This document shows, one piece after another, positions 1-5,750 of a stretch of 6,063 nucleotides of DNA. Origin of the DNA: an uncultured Collinsella sp. Its GTDB lineage: Bacteria > Actinomycetota > Coriobacteriia > Coriobacteriales > Coriobacteriaceae. The first letter of the stretch is position 1, and every line of letters starts with the position of its first letter. Under the pieces are notes generated by a model that saw only the letters and a list, made by a program, of their open reading frames with translations, did no database searches and was not told the origin of the DNA. A program made the translations under genes and the position numbers. Location: NCBI GenBank assembly GCA_900757235.1, contig CAAENB010000086.1:1-6063 (forward strand), written 5' to 3'.

Positions 1-29
1 TCGTTGTACCATAGCTGCAACTGACTCGT

Positions 30-35
30 AAGGAG
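30..35 (+). promoter_or_regulatory. Ribosome binding site of metA
   Basis: AAGGAG lies 5 nt before the ATG at 41 and supports that start. Only 29 nt precede it in the window, so the promoter and any methionine-responsive leader cannot be judged from here. Confidence 0.8.
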
Positions 36-40
36 CATCC

Positions 41-967
41 ATGCCCATTCGCATCCCCGACGCCCTCCCTGCCGCCGCGCAGCTCGAGAGCGAGAACATC
101 TTTGTCATGACCGAGTACCGCGCGCTGCACCAGGACATCCGTCCGCTGCGCGTGCTCATCCTCAACCTCATGCCCACCAAGATCGCCACCGAGACGCAGA
201 TCATGCGCAAGCTCTCCAACACGCCACTGCAGGTGGAGGTGGACCTGCTGCGCACCAAGACGCACGAGGCCACGCACGTGAGCGCCGGCCACCTGGAGAC
301 GTTCTACCGCACGTTCGACGACATCCGCGACATCCACTATGACGGCCTGATCATCACGGGCGCGCCGGTGGAGCAGATGCCGTTCGAGGAGGTCGACTAC
401 TGGCCCGAGCTCTGCCAGATCATGGATTGGTCCACCACGCACGTGCACTCTACGCTGCACATTTGTTGGGGCGCGCAGGCCGGCCTGTACCATCATTACG
501 GTATCCAGAAGTACGACCTGCCGGCAAAGGCGAGCGGCGTGTTTGAGCATTATCTGGTGAAGCCGCAAAGCCCGCTGGTCCGCGGCTTTGACGACCGTTT
601 CTATGCCGTGCATTCGCGCAACACCGATGTGCGCCGCGAGGATGTGGAGGCCGAGCCGCAGCTTGAGGTCGTGGCCGTGTCCGACGAGGTGGGCCTGTAC
701 ATCGTCAAGTCGACCGACAGCCGTCGCTTCTTTGTCTTTGGCCACCCCGAGTACGATACCGACACGCTGCGCCTGGAGTACGAGCGCGACGTGAAGCGCG
801 GGCTCAACCCTCAGGTGCCGGCGCATTACTTCCCGGGCGACGACCCCACCGCCGAGCCGCGCAACGTCTGGCGCAGCCAGGCTCAGCTGCTCTATACCAA
901 CTGGCTCAACTACTACGTCTACCAGACCACGCCCTACGACCTGGCCCGCGCCGGCGAGGAGCACTAG
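41..967 (+). CDS. metA: Homoserine O-acetyltransferase (MetA family)
   Basis: This enzyme acylates the hydroxyl of L-homoserine, the first committed step of methionine synthesis, in the cytoplasm. The 308-residue product has the usual MetA length and is collinear with the family from the N-terminal MPIRIPDALPA to the C-terminal WLNYYVYQTTPYD. The glutamine-amidotransferase-like fold carries the nucleophile Cys142 in HICWGAQAGLY, with His235 and Glu237 in FGHPEYDTD completing the catalytic triad. Residue 111 is glutamate (sequence GAPVEQ). In this family Glu111 is known to favour acetyl-CoA, while Gly111 goes with succinyl-CoA, so I infer acetyl-homoserine as product although many such genes are labelled succinyltransferase. 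The ATG has a good SD at 30-35. The gene converges on the folate gene at 991 with a 23-nt gap; no clear U-tract terminator is visible there. Codon use is G+C-rich and like the other core genes. Confidence 0.97.
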   Translation: MPIRIPDALPAAAQLESENIFVMTEYRALHQDIRPLRVLILNLMPTKIATETQIMRKLSNTPLQVEVDLLRTKTHEATHVSAGHLETFYRTFDDIRDIHYDGLIITGAPVEQMPFEEVDYWPELCQIMDWSTTHVHSTLHICWGAQAGLYHHYGIQKYDLPAKASGVFEHYLVKPQSPLVRGFDDRFYAVHSRNTDVRREDVEAEPQLEVVAVSDEVGLYIVKSTDSRRFFVFGHPEYDTDTLRLEYERDVKRGLNPQVPAHYFPGDDPTAEPRNVWRSQAQLLYTNWLNYYVYQTTPYDLARAGEEH

Positions 968-990
968 GCCGTCGGGAGGTGCACCGGCCG

Positions 991-1587
991 TTAGGCGCTG
1001 ATGATGTGGGGTAGCGGTAGGTCGTGGGCGTCGGTGGGAACGTGGTCGACACGCTGCTCGTCAAAGGCGATGCCGACGATTTGACATGCGGGCGAGAGCA
1101 TGGGTAGGTAGCGGTCATAGCAGCCGCCGCCGTAGCCCAGGCGCGCGCCGGCGCGGTCGAAGGCTACGAGTGGCACGACGGCCATGTCGAGAGCTTTGGC
1201 AGGCACGATAGGGAAGCGGCTGCTGTCGATGTCCGTGGTCGCTAAGGTCCGCGTGGGGTGGGCGATAAACGGAGCCGCGGACGCAACGTCGGCGGCGACT
1301 GCCCGCATGCACATGCGCTGGTCACAAGCTGCGACGTCTGTTGCCGAGAGCATGCACGGATAGGCTACGCGCCAGCCGCGCGTGGCGGCCGCAGCGGCAA
1401 ACGCGGCAGGGTCGACTTCGGAACCCATCGCGGCATAGACGGCAACGGTGCGTTGGCCCGCAGCGCCGCTGGACTCCAGCAGCTCAACAAGCCGCGCGCA
1501 GATAGTGGCGGACTTTGCCGCCCGAACATCCAAATCAAGAGCATCGCGCCGAGCAATCACCGCCCGCCGCAACTCAGCCTTACCCAT
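991..1587 (-). CDS. ygfA: 5-formyltetrahydrofolate cyclo-ligase (MTHFS)
   Basis: It converts 5-formyltetrahydrofolate (folinate) and ATP to 5,10-methenyltetrahydrofolate, ADP and phosphate, returning a storage or inhibitory folate to the one-carbon pool. The 198-residue product begins MGKAELRRAVIARRDAL, the family's typical basic N-terminal helix. It contains VAVYAAMGSEVDP near residues 48-60 and the signature glycine-rich LGYGGGCYDRYL at about 150-161, which binds the phosphates. It ends with DEQRVDHVPTDAHDLPLPHII, matching the family C-terminus. The reading frame is open upstream to a TTG at 1614, but the ATG at 1587 is preferred because AGGGAG lies 5 nt before it and relatives begin at this point. 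Neighbouring metA is convergent, so the link through methyl-folate and methionine is metabolic, not an operon. hicB lies upstream on the same strand, separated by a strong hairpin; no convincing promoter was seen in the spacer. Confidence 0.93.
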   Translation of the reverse strand: MGKAELRRAVIARRDALDLDVRAAKSATICARLVELLESSGAAGQRTVAVYAAMGSEVDPAAFAAAAATRGWRVAYPCMLSATDVAACDQRMCMRAVAADVASAAPFIAHPTRTLATTDIDSSRFPIVPAKALDMAVVPLVAFDRAGARLGYGGGCYDRYLPMLSPACQIVGIAFDEQRVDHVPTDAHDLPLPHIISA

Positions 1588-1592
1588 CCCAG

Positions 1593-1598
1593 CTCCCT
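1593..1598 (-). promoter_or_regulatory. Ribosome binding site that decides the folate gene start
   Basis: On the minus strand AGGGAG stands 5 nt before the ATG at 1585-1587. The alternative TTG start nine codons upstream (1612-1614) lies in the repeat-like sequence and has no comparable site, so the shorter protein is favoured. Confidence 0.7.
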
Positions 1599-1617
1599 CT
1601 CCCAAACCTACCAAAAA

Positions 1618-1647
1618 GGGACAGGTTTATTTTGGCAGGTTTTATCT
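1618..1647. repeat. GGGACAGG-type dispersed repeat box
   Basis: GGGACAGGTTTATTTT (1618-1633) is followed by GGCAGGTTTTATCTGG, so ACAGGTTTAT and GCAGGTTTTAT form two imperfect tandem copies. From memory, this box and the related GACAGGCACCTTT recur in intergenic DNA of many bacteria, often with REP-associated tyrosine transposases; no database was consulted. No transposase gene is in the window. A related box occurs in the same orientation at 2408-2422, on the other side of hicAB. Confidence 0.45.
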
Positions 1648-1655
1648 GGGCAAAC

Positions 1656-1696
1656 GTCGAAGCCGCCGCAAAGGCGCCCTTTGTGGCGGCTTCGAC
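1656..1696 (-). terminator. Strong hairpin after hicB, probable terminator
   Basis: Arms 1656-1674 and 1678-1696 pair over 19 bp with a single G-U wobble and a 3-nt loop (CGC). It begins 12 nt after the hicB stop codon. The minus-strand sequence beyond it (GTTTGCCCAGATAAAA) has only a short T run, so this is not a textbook intrinsic terminator. It may instead be a 3' stabiliser or a repeat element. A second pairing is possible: AACGTCGA at 1653-1660 with TCGACGTT at 1697-1704, because TCGAC is doubled in the right arm. Confidence 0.5.
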
Positions 1697-1708
1697 TCGA
1701 CGTTGACT

Positions 1709-2038
1709 TCACAGCGCCGCAGCGATCGCTTCAGTCACAAACTTATTGAGTGACTCACCCTTCTTTGCCGCCGCCAGCGCTGCCTGCTTGTGGAGTTCGG
1801 AGCCCGTTCTTACGTTGAACGAGCCTTTAAAAGCGCGCTCGGGCTCCTTGCCCTTCTCGGCGCAAAACTCAAGGTAATCGTCGACGGCGTCGTGGAAGCA
1901 TTGCTCCACTTCTTCAGCCGTGGAGCCTTCAAATACGATTGCGTCCCTAATGCCGGCGACCATACCTGTCAGCACATGCTGTTCGGCATCGAACTCGACC
2001 GGGGCGAAATAACCCTTGTATGCCAAAACGTTACTCAT
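1709..2038 (-). CDS. hicB: HicB family antitoxin
   Basis: This is the antitoxin of a type II hicAB module; it should bind and neutralise HicA and repress the operon. The 109-residue product has two parts. Residues about 5-60 (YKGYFAPVEFDAEQHVLTGM...EECFHDAV-like region ending VDDYLEFC) form the partly degraded RNase H-like HicB fold. Residues about 73-109 (SFNVRTGSELHKQAALAAAK, then SLNKFVTEAI) form a ribbon-helix-helix DNA-binding domain. I chose the ATG at 2036-2038 because GGAGG stands 5 nt before it; an in-frame ATG at 2051-2053 would add five residues but has no good SD. The start overlaps the end of hicA by 8 nt (ATGAGTAA), which fits translational coupling. Ribbon-helix-helix proteins bind short palindromes, and one lies over the promoter at 2309-2329. 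Confidence 0.9.
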   Translation of the reverse strand: MSNVLAYKGYFAPVEFDAEQHVLTGMVAGIRDAIVFEGSTAEEVEQCFHDAVDDYLEFCAEKGKEPERAFKGSFNVRTGSELHKQAALAAAKKGESLNKFVTEAIAAAL

Positions 2039-2294
2039 GACTACCTCCGACATCTTGCAGAAAGCGAACGATGTTTCGAATGGTCCCCGCTGTCAATTCG
2101 TCAGATGGATGAGGCGCGTGCATTACGAACATCCTGCCATCTGATGGCCTGTAGAAGCGAACGCGCGATCCGGATGTCTTGCCTTTGCTGTCCATTTCAA
2201 AGCCATATGAAGCCATAACTTTAAGAAAGTCAGCGAATCTATACGTTGAAGGACAGCTAAGCAGCTGGGCGATGAGTTTATCGGATCGAGTCAT
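2031..2294 (-). CDS. hicA: HicA family toxin (probable mRNA interferase), variant active site
   Basis: HicA toxins are small double-stranded-RNA-binding-fold proteins that cut mRNA. The 87-residue product has the expected size, position and fold pattern: an N-terminal helix (DKLIAQLLSCPSTYRFADFL), a strand at ASYGFEMD, a basic turn KGKTSGSRVRFYRP at about 37-50, the strand MFVMHAPHP at 55-63, and a C-terminal helix (GTIRNIVRFLQDVG). In classical HicA the turn reads GSHH and its first histidine is catalytic. Here that place is Arg44 (GSR), and histidines occur instead in HAPHP at residues 59 and 62. I recall this as a recognised HicA subfamily, but the catalytic residue is uncertain. The ATG at 2294 has GAGG 4 nt upstream, a modest SD. 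hicA comes first in the operon and overlaps hicB by 8 nt. Base composition is low: 26 of 60 bases in 2221-2280 are G or C, against 39 of 60 in 121-180 of metA. Confidence 0.85.
   Translation of the reverse strand: MTRSDKLIAQLLSCPSTYRFADFLKVMASYGFEMDSKGKTSGSRVRFYRPSDGRMFVMHAPHPSDELTAGTIRNIVRFLQDVGGSHE
2043..2048 (-). promoter_or_regulatory. Ribosome binding site that decides the hicB start
   Basis: GGAGGT on the minus strand lies inside the last codons of hicA and just before the ATG at 2036-2038. It gives hicB a much stronger site than hicA has, which would favour antitoxin excess. Confidence 0.75.
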
Positions 2295-2308
2295 CCCGCC
2301 TCACATTC

Positions 2309-2329
2309 TGCAACTATATTCTAGTTGCA
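2309..2329. promoter_or_regulatory. Palindromic operator, probable HicB site
   Basis: Perfect 8-bp arms TGCAACTA and TAGTTGCA are separated by 5 nt (TATTC). The palindrome covers the -10 element of the promoter that reads toward hicA and ends 14 bp before the hicA ATG. The ribbon-helix-helix domain of HicB is the obvious candidate to bind it; this is inference from position and family behaviour. Confidence 0.65.
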
Positions 2330-2346
2330 ATTTCAGTTTGATGCAA
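2318..2346 (-). promoter_or_regulatory. hicAB promoter, proximal
   Basis: On the minus strand TTGCAT (2341-2346) and TAGAAT (2318-2323) are separated by 17 bp, close to the sigma-A consensus. Transcription would begin near 2311, leaving a leader of roughly 16 nt. The -10 sits inside the palindrome at 2309-2329. Confidence 0.6.
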
Positions 2347-2354
2347 GCACCTCT

Positions 2355-2383
2355 ACTATAGAACATGTGTGCGTATAGAACAA
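2355..2383 (-). promoter_or_regulatory. Possible distal hicAB promoter
   Basis: On the minus strand TTGTTC (2378-2383) and TATAGT (2355-2360) stand 17 bp apart. The -35 element is part of the LexA-like palindrome at 2378-2389, and the second repeat fills the spacer, so a bound repressor would block this promoter. Confidence 0.45.
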
Positions 2384-2390
2384 GTGTTCG
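2357..2390. repeat. Two tandem 17-bp repeats, LexA-box-like
   Basis: TATAGAACATGTGTGCG (2357-2373) is followed directly by TATAGAACAAGTGTTCG (2374-2390), identical at 15 of 17 positions. The second contains GAACAAGTGTTCG, fitting the Gram-positive LexA core GAAC-N4-GTTC and the fuller CGAACRNRYGTTCG at all but the first base. The first copy has GAACATGTGTGC, with one change in the right half-site. The identity of the binding protein is inferred. Confidence 0.5.
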
Positions 2391-2407
2391 AATCACAACT
2401 GAGGAAG

Positions 2408-2422
2408 GAGACAGGCACCTTT
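2408..2422. repeat. GACAGGCACCTTT-type dispersed repeat box
   Basis: GAGACAGGCACCTTT shares its GACAGG core and orientation with the box at 1618-1633. From memory both belong to very widespread intergenic repeat types, the CACCTTT and TTTATTTT variants. Here it marks the upstream limit of the hicAB region. Confidence 0.4.
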
Positions 2423-2459
2423 GTGGTGGTCTGTGCTGTGGAGTGGGCGTCTGCGGCGG

Positions 2460-2523
2460 TTTGTCTCGATCTGTAACAGTAACTCGTCAAAAAGTGGACT
2501 TAAATGTTACAGATTGAGACAAA
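2460..2523. repeat. Long inverted repeat, hairpin unit 1
   Basis: TTTGTCTCGATCTGTAACA (2460-2478) and TGTTACAGATTGAGACAAA (2505-2523) are reverse complements except for one base that still pairs as G-U. The 26-nt loop is A+T-rich. It is duplicated about 81 bp downstream as unit 2. Confidence 0.8.
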
Positions 2524-2541
2524 GGGTCGGCGTCATCCGGA

Positions 2542-2604
2542 AACGTCTCGATTTGTAACATCTGGAGCCAATATTGCCGCCTAGATGTTACAGATTTAGA
2601 CAAA
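2542..2604. repeat. Long inverted repeat, hairpin unit 2
   Basis: Arms at 2545-2563 and 2583-2601 pair over 19 positions with one mismatch and two G-U wobbles, around a 19-nt loop. The right arm TGTTACAGATTTAGACAAA (2586-2604) differs from that of unit 1 at one base; the left arm (2542-2560) differs at four. The loops are unrelated, so the arms appear to be what is conserved. Confidence 0.75.
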
Positions 2605-2643
2605 CTGGTGGGACGGGCTGAGCTGCCCCGCCCAAGCTGAGGC

Positions 2644-2690
2644 AAAAGAAAAAAGGTAGATTTTCAGGCATGTCCCAAAAATCTACCTTT
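2644..2690 (-). terminator. Intrinsic terminator of the peptidase gene
   Basis: Arms 2652-2664 and 2678-2690 (AAAGGTAGATTTT and its complement) form a perfect 13-bp stem with a 13-nt loop, starting 5 nt after the peptidase stop. Read on the minus strand the stem runs into TTTTTTCTTTT (2644-2654). The stem is unusually A+T-rich for this genome, but placement and U-tract are right. Confidence 0.85.
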
Positions 2691-2695
2691 GTGCG

Positions 2696-5600
2696 TTAGC
2701 CGAGCAGGTCGACGACGTTAAAGCCGGCGTTGCTCTTTGCGATGACGTCGCGGCCGCCAAAGACGCAGGTGGGCGACTCGGCTGCGATGCGCGTCACGTC
2801 GGTGCCGGGCGAGCGCAGCTCACCGGGCGTGGCGGCGAGCATCTGGGCGCGACGCTCCTCGCGCGCATGCGGATCGAGCCCGGCCAGGTAGGTCGTGTTG
2901 CGGCGCTTGGTGAGCGCGTACGGCTTCACCGGCGCGTCCATGCCGCTCACGCAGCTCACGATAAAGCCCTCAAAGGCGGCTTCGTCGGGCTCAAAGCTGC
3001 CGAGCCATTCGCCTGCGCGCGCCACGCGCTCAATCGAAGGATCGATCGCCGGGTCGCGGTAGGTGTAGAACGCCGCCTGACGCTCACCTGCCGCGCGGAA
3101 TCCGCAGCCGTACGCCCCGCCCTTCACGCGGATCTCGTTCCACAGGTAGTCGTAGGAGAGCGCGTTGGCAGCCACGGCCCAAGTGCCTGTCACGTCAATG
3201 CCCAGGCGACGCGGGTCGCACGCGCTTGCCGCAAAGCAGATGTCGCTGGGGATCACGAAAGCCTCGTGGCGGTCGCACGGCGCCGGCACCACGAGCGCGT
3301 CGCGGCCGGCACCATCGCCCGCACCCAGCCCCAGGTTGCCCGCGGCATCCCAGTACGCGTCAAAGTCCTCATCGCTGCCGGTAAAGCTCGCCATGCAGCC
3401 ATCGGCCACAAAGATGCGGCCTGCCAGCTCGGCAAGCTTGGCGCGCAGGTCGTCCAGGCGTTCGTCAAAGTGGTCGAGCAGGTCGCGCAGGAACAGGTAG
3501 AAGTCCACGCCCGAAAGCTGCTCGCGCACCACGGCCGAAGGCGAGCTGTAACTCATCGCGCGACCCAGCGCCGCCGAGTGACCGTTGTTGATAAAGCCCT
3601 GCTCAAGCCCAATGCGAATCTGCGTGAGCACGTCGCGCACGCGGTCGGCGTCGGCATCGAGCAAAAGCGTGCTCGACCACACCTCGCGCGGCAGGCTCGC
3701 CAGCGCATCGATCTTCTCGGATAGGGCTCCGGCGCTCACCAGCAGATAGGGGCGCACGCCGTCCACGTCGGGCTGGGTCATGACCTCGGTCGTAAAGCTC
3801 AAAAAGCCCAGCTTGCCGGCGAGCAGGTTGTCGAGTTCCTCGGCCGAATGCTCGCGCGTGGGCAGCTGCTTAAGCAGGCGGCAGAGCAGCGTCACATAGG
3901 GCAGGTCCTCAAACGCGACGCAGCTCAGGTCGAAATACTGCATGGCGTAGGCCAGGCGGTTGGTAGGGATGTCGTGGCGCAGACAGACGATGGGCGCGGT
4001 CGTGTCCACGACCAGCGGCGGTTCGGGGCGCGCCTCGCCAATGTCGGACACGCGCAGGCGCGGCAGCGTGGCCTTGTCCTCGGGCGTGTCCTCGGCTTCC
4101 TGCGCGGCACGCAGCGCGGCCGTGCGATCGACCACGTCGGCCAGCTCGGAATCGGTCATGGCGTCGCGCTTGGCTGCCAGCTCGATGGCCTCGGCACCCT
4201 CCGAACCCTCGGCGGCGTCCACCGGCACCAGCTCGACGAGCGCCATGTGGTCGTTCTCCAGCACCAGCTCGCGCAGCAGGTCCTCAAAGTAGGTGCCGTC
4301 CAGCTCGCTACGCAGCTCCTCGTACACCGGGCCGTACTTGAGTGCCAGCGTCGCGGCGTCGTCATCGTAGAGCCAGGTGCTCAGCGCGTCGCACGCAATG
4401 GCCACGCCGTCGGCGATGCCGTAGTCGCGCTGGCGCAGATCGTATTCGTTGCTGCTGATGATAGCTTCTAGGCGCTCGCGCGGAACGCCGTGCTCGCACA
4501 GGTCGCGGCAGGCGTCCTGAAACACGCGGCGCAGCTCGCGCGCCACGCCGGGCTGCGCGTTTTGCAACATGATGAGCTCGTAGGGCTGCAGGCTCTCGGC
4601 CGCGGTGTAGCTCACCACGTTGCCGCCCAGGCCGGCGGCCAGAATGGTCTTCTTGACCGGCGCCTCGTTGGAGCCCAGCAGCGCCTCGAACAGGATATCC
4701 GCCGCGATCGTGCGTTTGCGGTCGAGCGCGCTGCCCAACACAAGGCCCAGGCCCACCAGGGCGTTCTCGGGTGTAGTGGCCATCTCGACGCGCTTGTACT
4801 CGCAGGTCACGGGCGTCTGCACGCCCAGCGGATTGGGCGCCAGCGTGGACGGGTCCTCGCCGGCGGCAACGGCTGCGTCCATGCGGCGGCTTGCGGCACT
4901 CGGCTGCGACAGATAACGCTCGTCCAAAAAGGCCAGTGCGCGGTCCACGTCCAGGTCGCCGTAGAGCGTGATGTAGGAGTTGGAGGGGTTGTAGTGGCGC
5001 GCGTGCGTGTCCAGGAACTGCTCGTAGGTGAGCGCGGGAATCGCGCGCGGGTCGCCGCCGCTTTCGTGCGCATAGGCGGTGTCGGGATAGAGCGCGGCGT
5101 TGACGGCGTCGTCCAGCACGCTCATGGGGTCGGACAACGCGCCCTTCATTTCGTTGAACACCACGCCGTTATAGCGCAGCGTGCCCTCGCGCAGGCTGGC
5201 GGCGCTGCCGTCGCCCTCGCCCTCGACACTCTCCGGCAGGTCCAGCTCGTAGTGCCAGCCCTCCTGCTCAAAAATGGTGGGCTTGGTATAGATGGCCGGG
5301 TTGAACACCGCGTCCAGGTACACGTCCATCAGGTTGTACAGATCCTGCTCGTTGGTGGTGGCAACGGGGTAGATGGTCTTGTCGGGGTAGGTCATGGCGT
5401 TGAGAAACGTCTGCATGGAGCTCTTGATCAGGTCGACAAACGGCTCCTTGACGGGGAACTTAGCCGATCCGCACAGCACCGAATGCTCAAGAATATGGAA
5501 CACGCCGGTGGAATCGGCCGGCGGCGTCTTAAAGCCAATGGCAAAGGCCTTGTTTTCGTCGTCGCACGCCAGGTACAGCAGGCGAGCGCCCGAGGCGGCG

Positions 5601-5734
5601 TGGCGCAGCACGTAGGCGTCCGAGTCGAGCTCGGGCACGGTCTCGCGGCGCTCGACGGCAAAGCCGTGGCAGGTGGTGCCAGGCACCAGCAGCGCGGCGG
5701 CAGCGGCGCGAGGGTCGGTTGAGGTGGTGGGCAT
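2696..5734 (-). CDS. M16C zinc metallopeptidase (presequence protease/insulinase family)
   Basis: The 1012-residue product matches the size and order of PreP/Cym1-type peptidases, which enclose short unfolded peptides in a two-half chamber and cleave them. The inverted zinc motif is HILEH (His80, catalytic Glu83, His84) in STGVFHILEHSVLCGS, followed by the family block KEPFVDLIKSSMQTFLNAMTYPDKTIYP at about 96-123, given here in outline. The third zinc ligand is Glu195 in VVFNEMKGALSDP. The C-terminal half holds the M16C-associated region (EQGFINNGHSAALGRAMSY) and, near 869-876, RVKGGAYG, whose Arg869 and Tyr875 correspond to the substrate-binding pair. There is no signal peptide or membrane segment, so it should be cytoplasmic. 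A Gly/Glu/Ser-rich insert at about 168-185 separates the zinc ligands more than in some relatives. The frame is open for 89 codons further upstream, but those codons run through repeats; the ATG at 5734 has AAAGGAG 7 nt before it. The gene is monocistronic, with its own promoter and terminator. Confidence 0.95.
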   Translation of the reverse strand: MPTTSTDPRAAAAALLVPGTTCHGFAVERRETVPELDSDAYVLRHAASGARLLYLACDDENKAFAIGFKTPPADSTGVFHILEHSVLCGSAKFPVKEPFVDLIKSSMQTFLNAMTYPDKTIYPVATTNEQDLYNLMDVYLDAVFNPAIYTKPTIFEQEGWHYELDLPESVEGEGDGSAASLREGTLRYNGVVFNEMKGALSDPMSVLDDAVNAALYPDTAYAHESGGDPRAIPALTYEQFLDTHARHYNPSNSYITLYGDLDVDRALAFLDERYLSQPSAASRRMDAAVAAGEDPSTLAPNPLGVQTPVTCEYKRVEMATTPENALVGLGLVLGSALDRKRTIAADILFEALLGSNEAPVKKTILAAGLGGNVVSYTAAESLQPYELIMLQNAQPGVARELRRVFQDACRDLCEHGVPRERLEAIISSNEYDLRQRDYGIADGVAIACDALSTWLYDDDAATLALKYGPVYEELRSELDGTYFEDLLRELVLENDHMALVELVPVDAAEGSEGAEAIELAAKRDAMTDSELADVVDRTAALRAAQEAEDTPEDKATLPRLRVSDIGEARPEPPLVVDTTAPIVCLRHDIPTNRLAYAMQYFDLSCVAFEDLPYVTLLCRLLKQLPTREHSAEELDNLLAGKLGFLSFTTEVMTQPDVDGVRPYLLVSAGALSEKIDALASLPREVWSSTLLLDADADRVRDVLTQIRIGLEQGFINNGHSAALGRAMSYSSPSAVVREQLSGVDFYLFLRDLLDHFDERLDDLRAKLAELAGRIFVADGCMASFTGSDEDFDAYWDAAGNLGLGAGDGAGRDALVVPAPCDRHEAFVIPSDICFAASACDPRRLGIDVTGTWAVAANALSYDYLWNEIRVKGGAYGCGFRAAGERQAAFYTYRDPAIDPSIERVARAGEWLGSFEPDEAAFEGFIVSCVSGMDAPVKPYALTKRRNTTYLAGLDPHAREERRAQMLAATPGELRSPGTDVTRIAAESPTCVFGGRDVIAKSNAGFNVVDLLG

Positions 5735-5741
5735 ATGCAGT

Positions 5742-5748
5742 CTCCTTT
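5742..5748 (-). promoter_or_regulatory. Ribosome binding site that decides the peptidase start
   Basis: AAAGGAG on the minus strand stands 7 nt before the ATG at 5732-5734. This fixes the start and rules out the 89-codon upstream extension. Confidence 0.85.
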
Positions 5749-5750
5749 GA

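Larger units (their letters stand above)
2391..2695. other. Gene-free intergenic region between hicAB and the peptidase gene
   Basis: No credible coding sequence was found on either strand. The stretch holds a GACAGG-type box (2408-2422), two tandem long-armed hairpins (2460-2604), a weak G+C-rich inverted repeat at 2610-2633 (GGGACGGGC with GCCCCGCCC, two internal mismatches) and the peptidase terminator (2644-2690). It separates two minus-strand units, so it contains the end of one transcript and the start of the other. Confidence 0.6.

Noticed and set aside
967..989. Bidirectional terminator between metA and the folate gene.
   Set aside because: GGCCG (967-971) and CGGCC (985-989) give only 5 bp with a 13-nt loop and no U-tract. 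The nested GGTGCACC palindrome is short and could be chance.
1588..1660. A separate promoter for the folate gene.
   Set aside because: TTGCCC followed 17 bp later by ATAAAC is the best pair seen on the minus strand, and the -10 is too far from consensus to list.
1258..1753. Plus-strand open frames over the folate gene start and the hicB end (163 and 101 codons).
   Set aside because: They cross two confident minus-strand genes and a hairpin, have no SD worth noting, and their products match nothing I recognise.
2610..2633. G+C-rich hairpin GGGACGGGC/GCCCCGCCC.
   Set aside because: Two internal mismatches leave short stems, and no U-tract follows; too weak to call as a separate element.
4490..5722. 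A 410-codon plus-strand open frame antisense to the peptidase gene (and a 285-codon one at 2867-3724).
   Set aside because: Its product is low-complexity (Val/Gly/Ala/Arg/His-rich) with no recognisable motif, as expected of the antisense of a G+C-rich gene with strong codon bias. The opposite strand clearly codes for an M16C peptidase.
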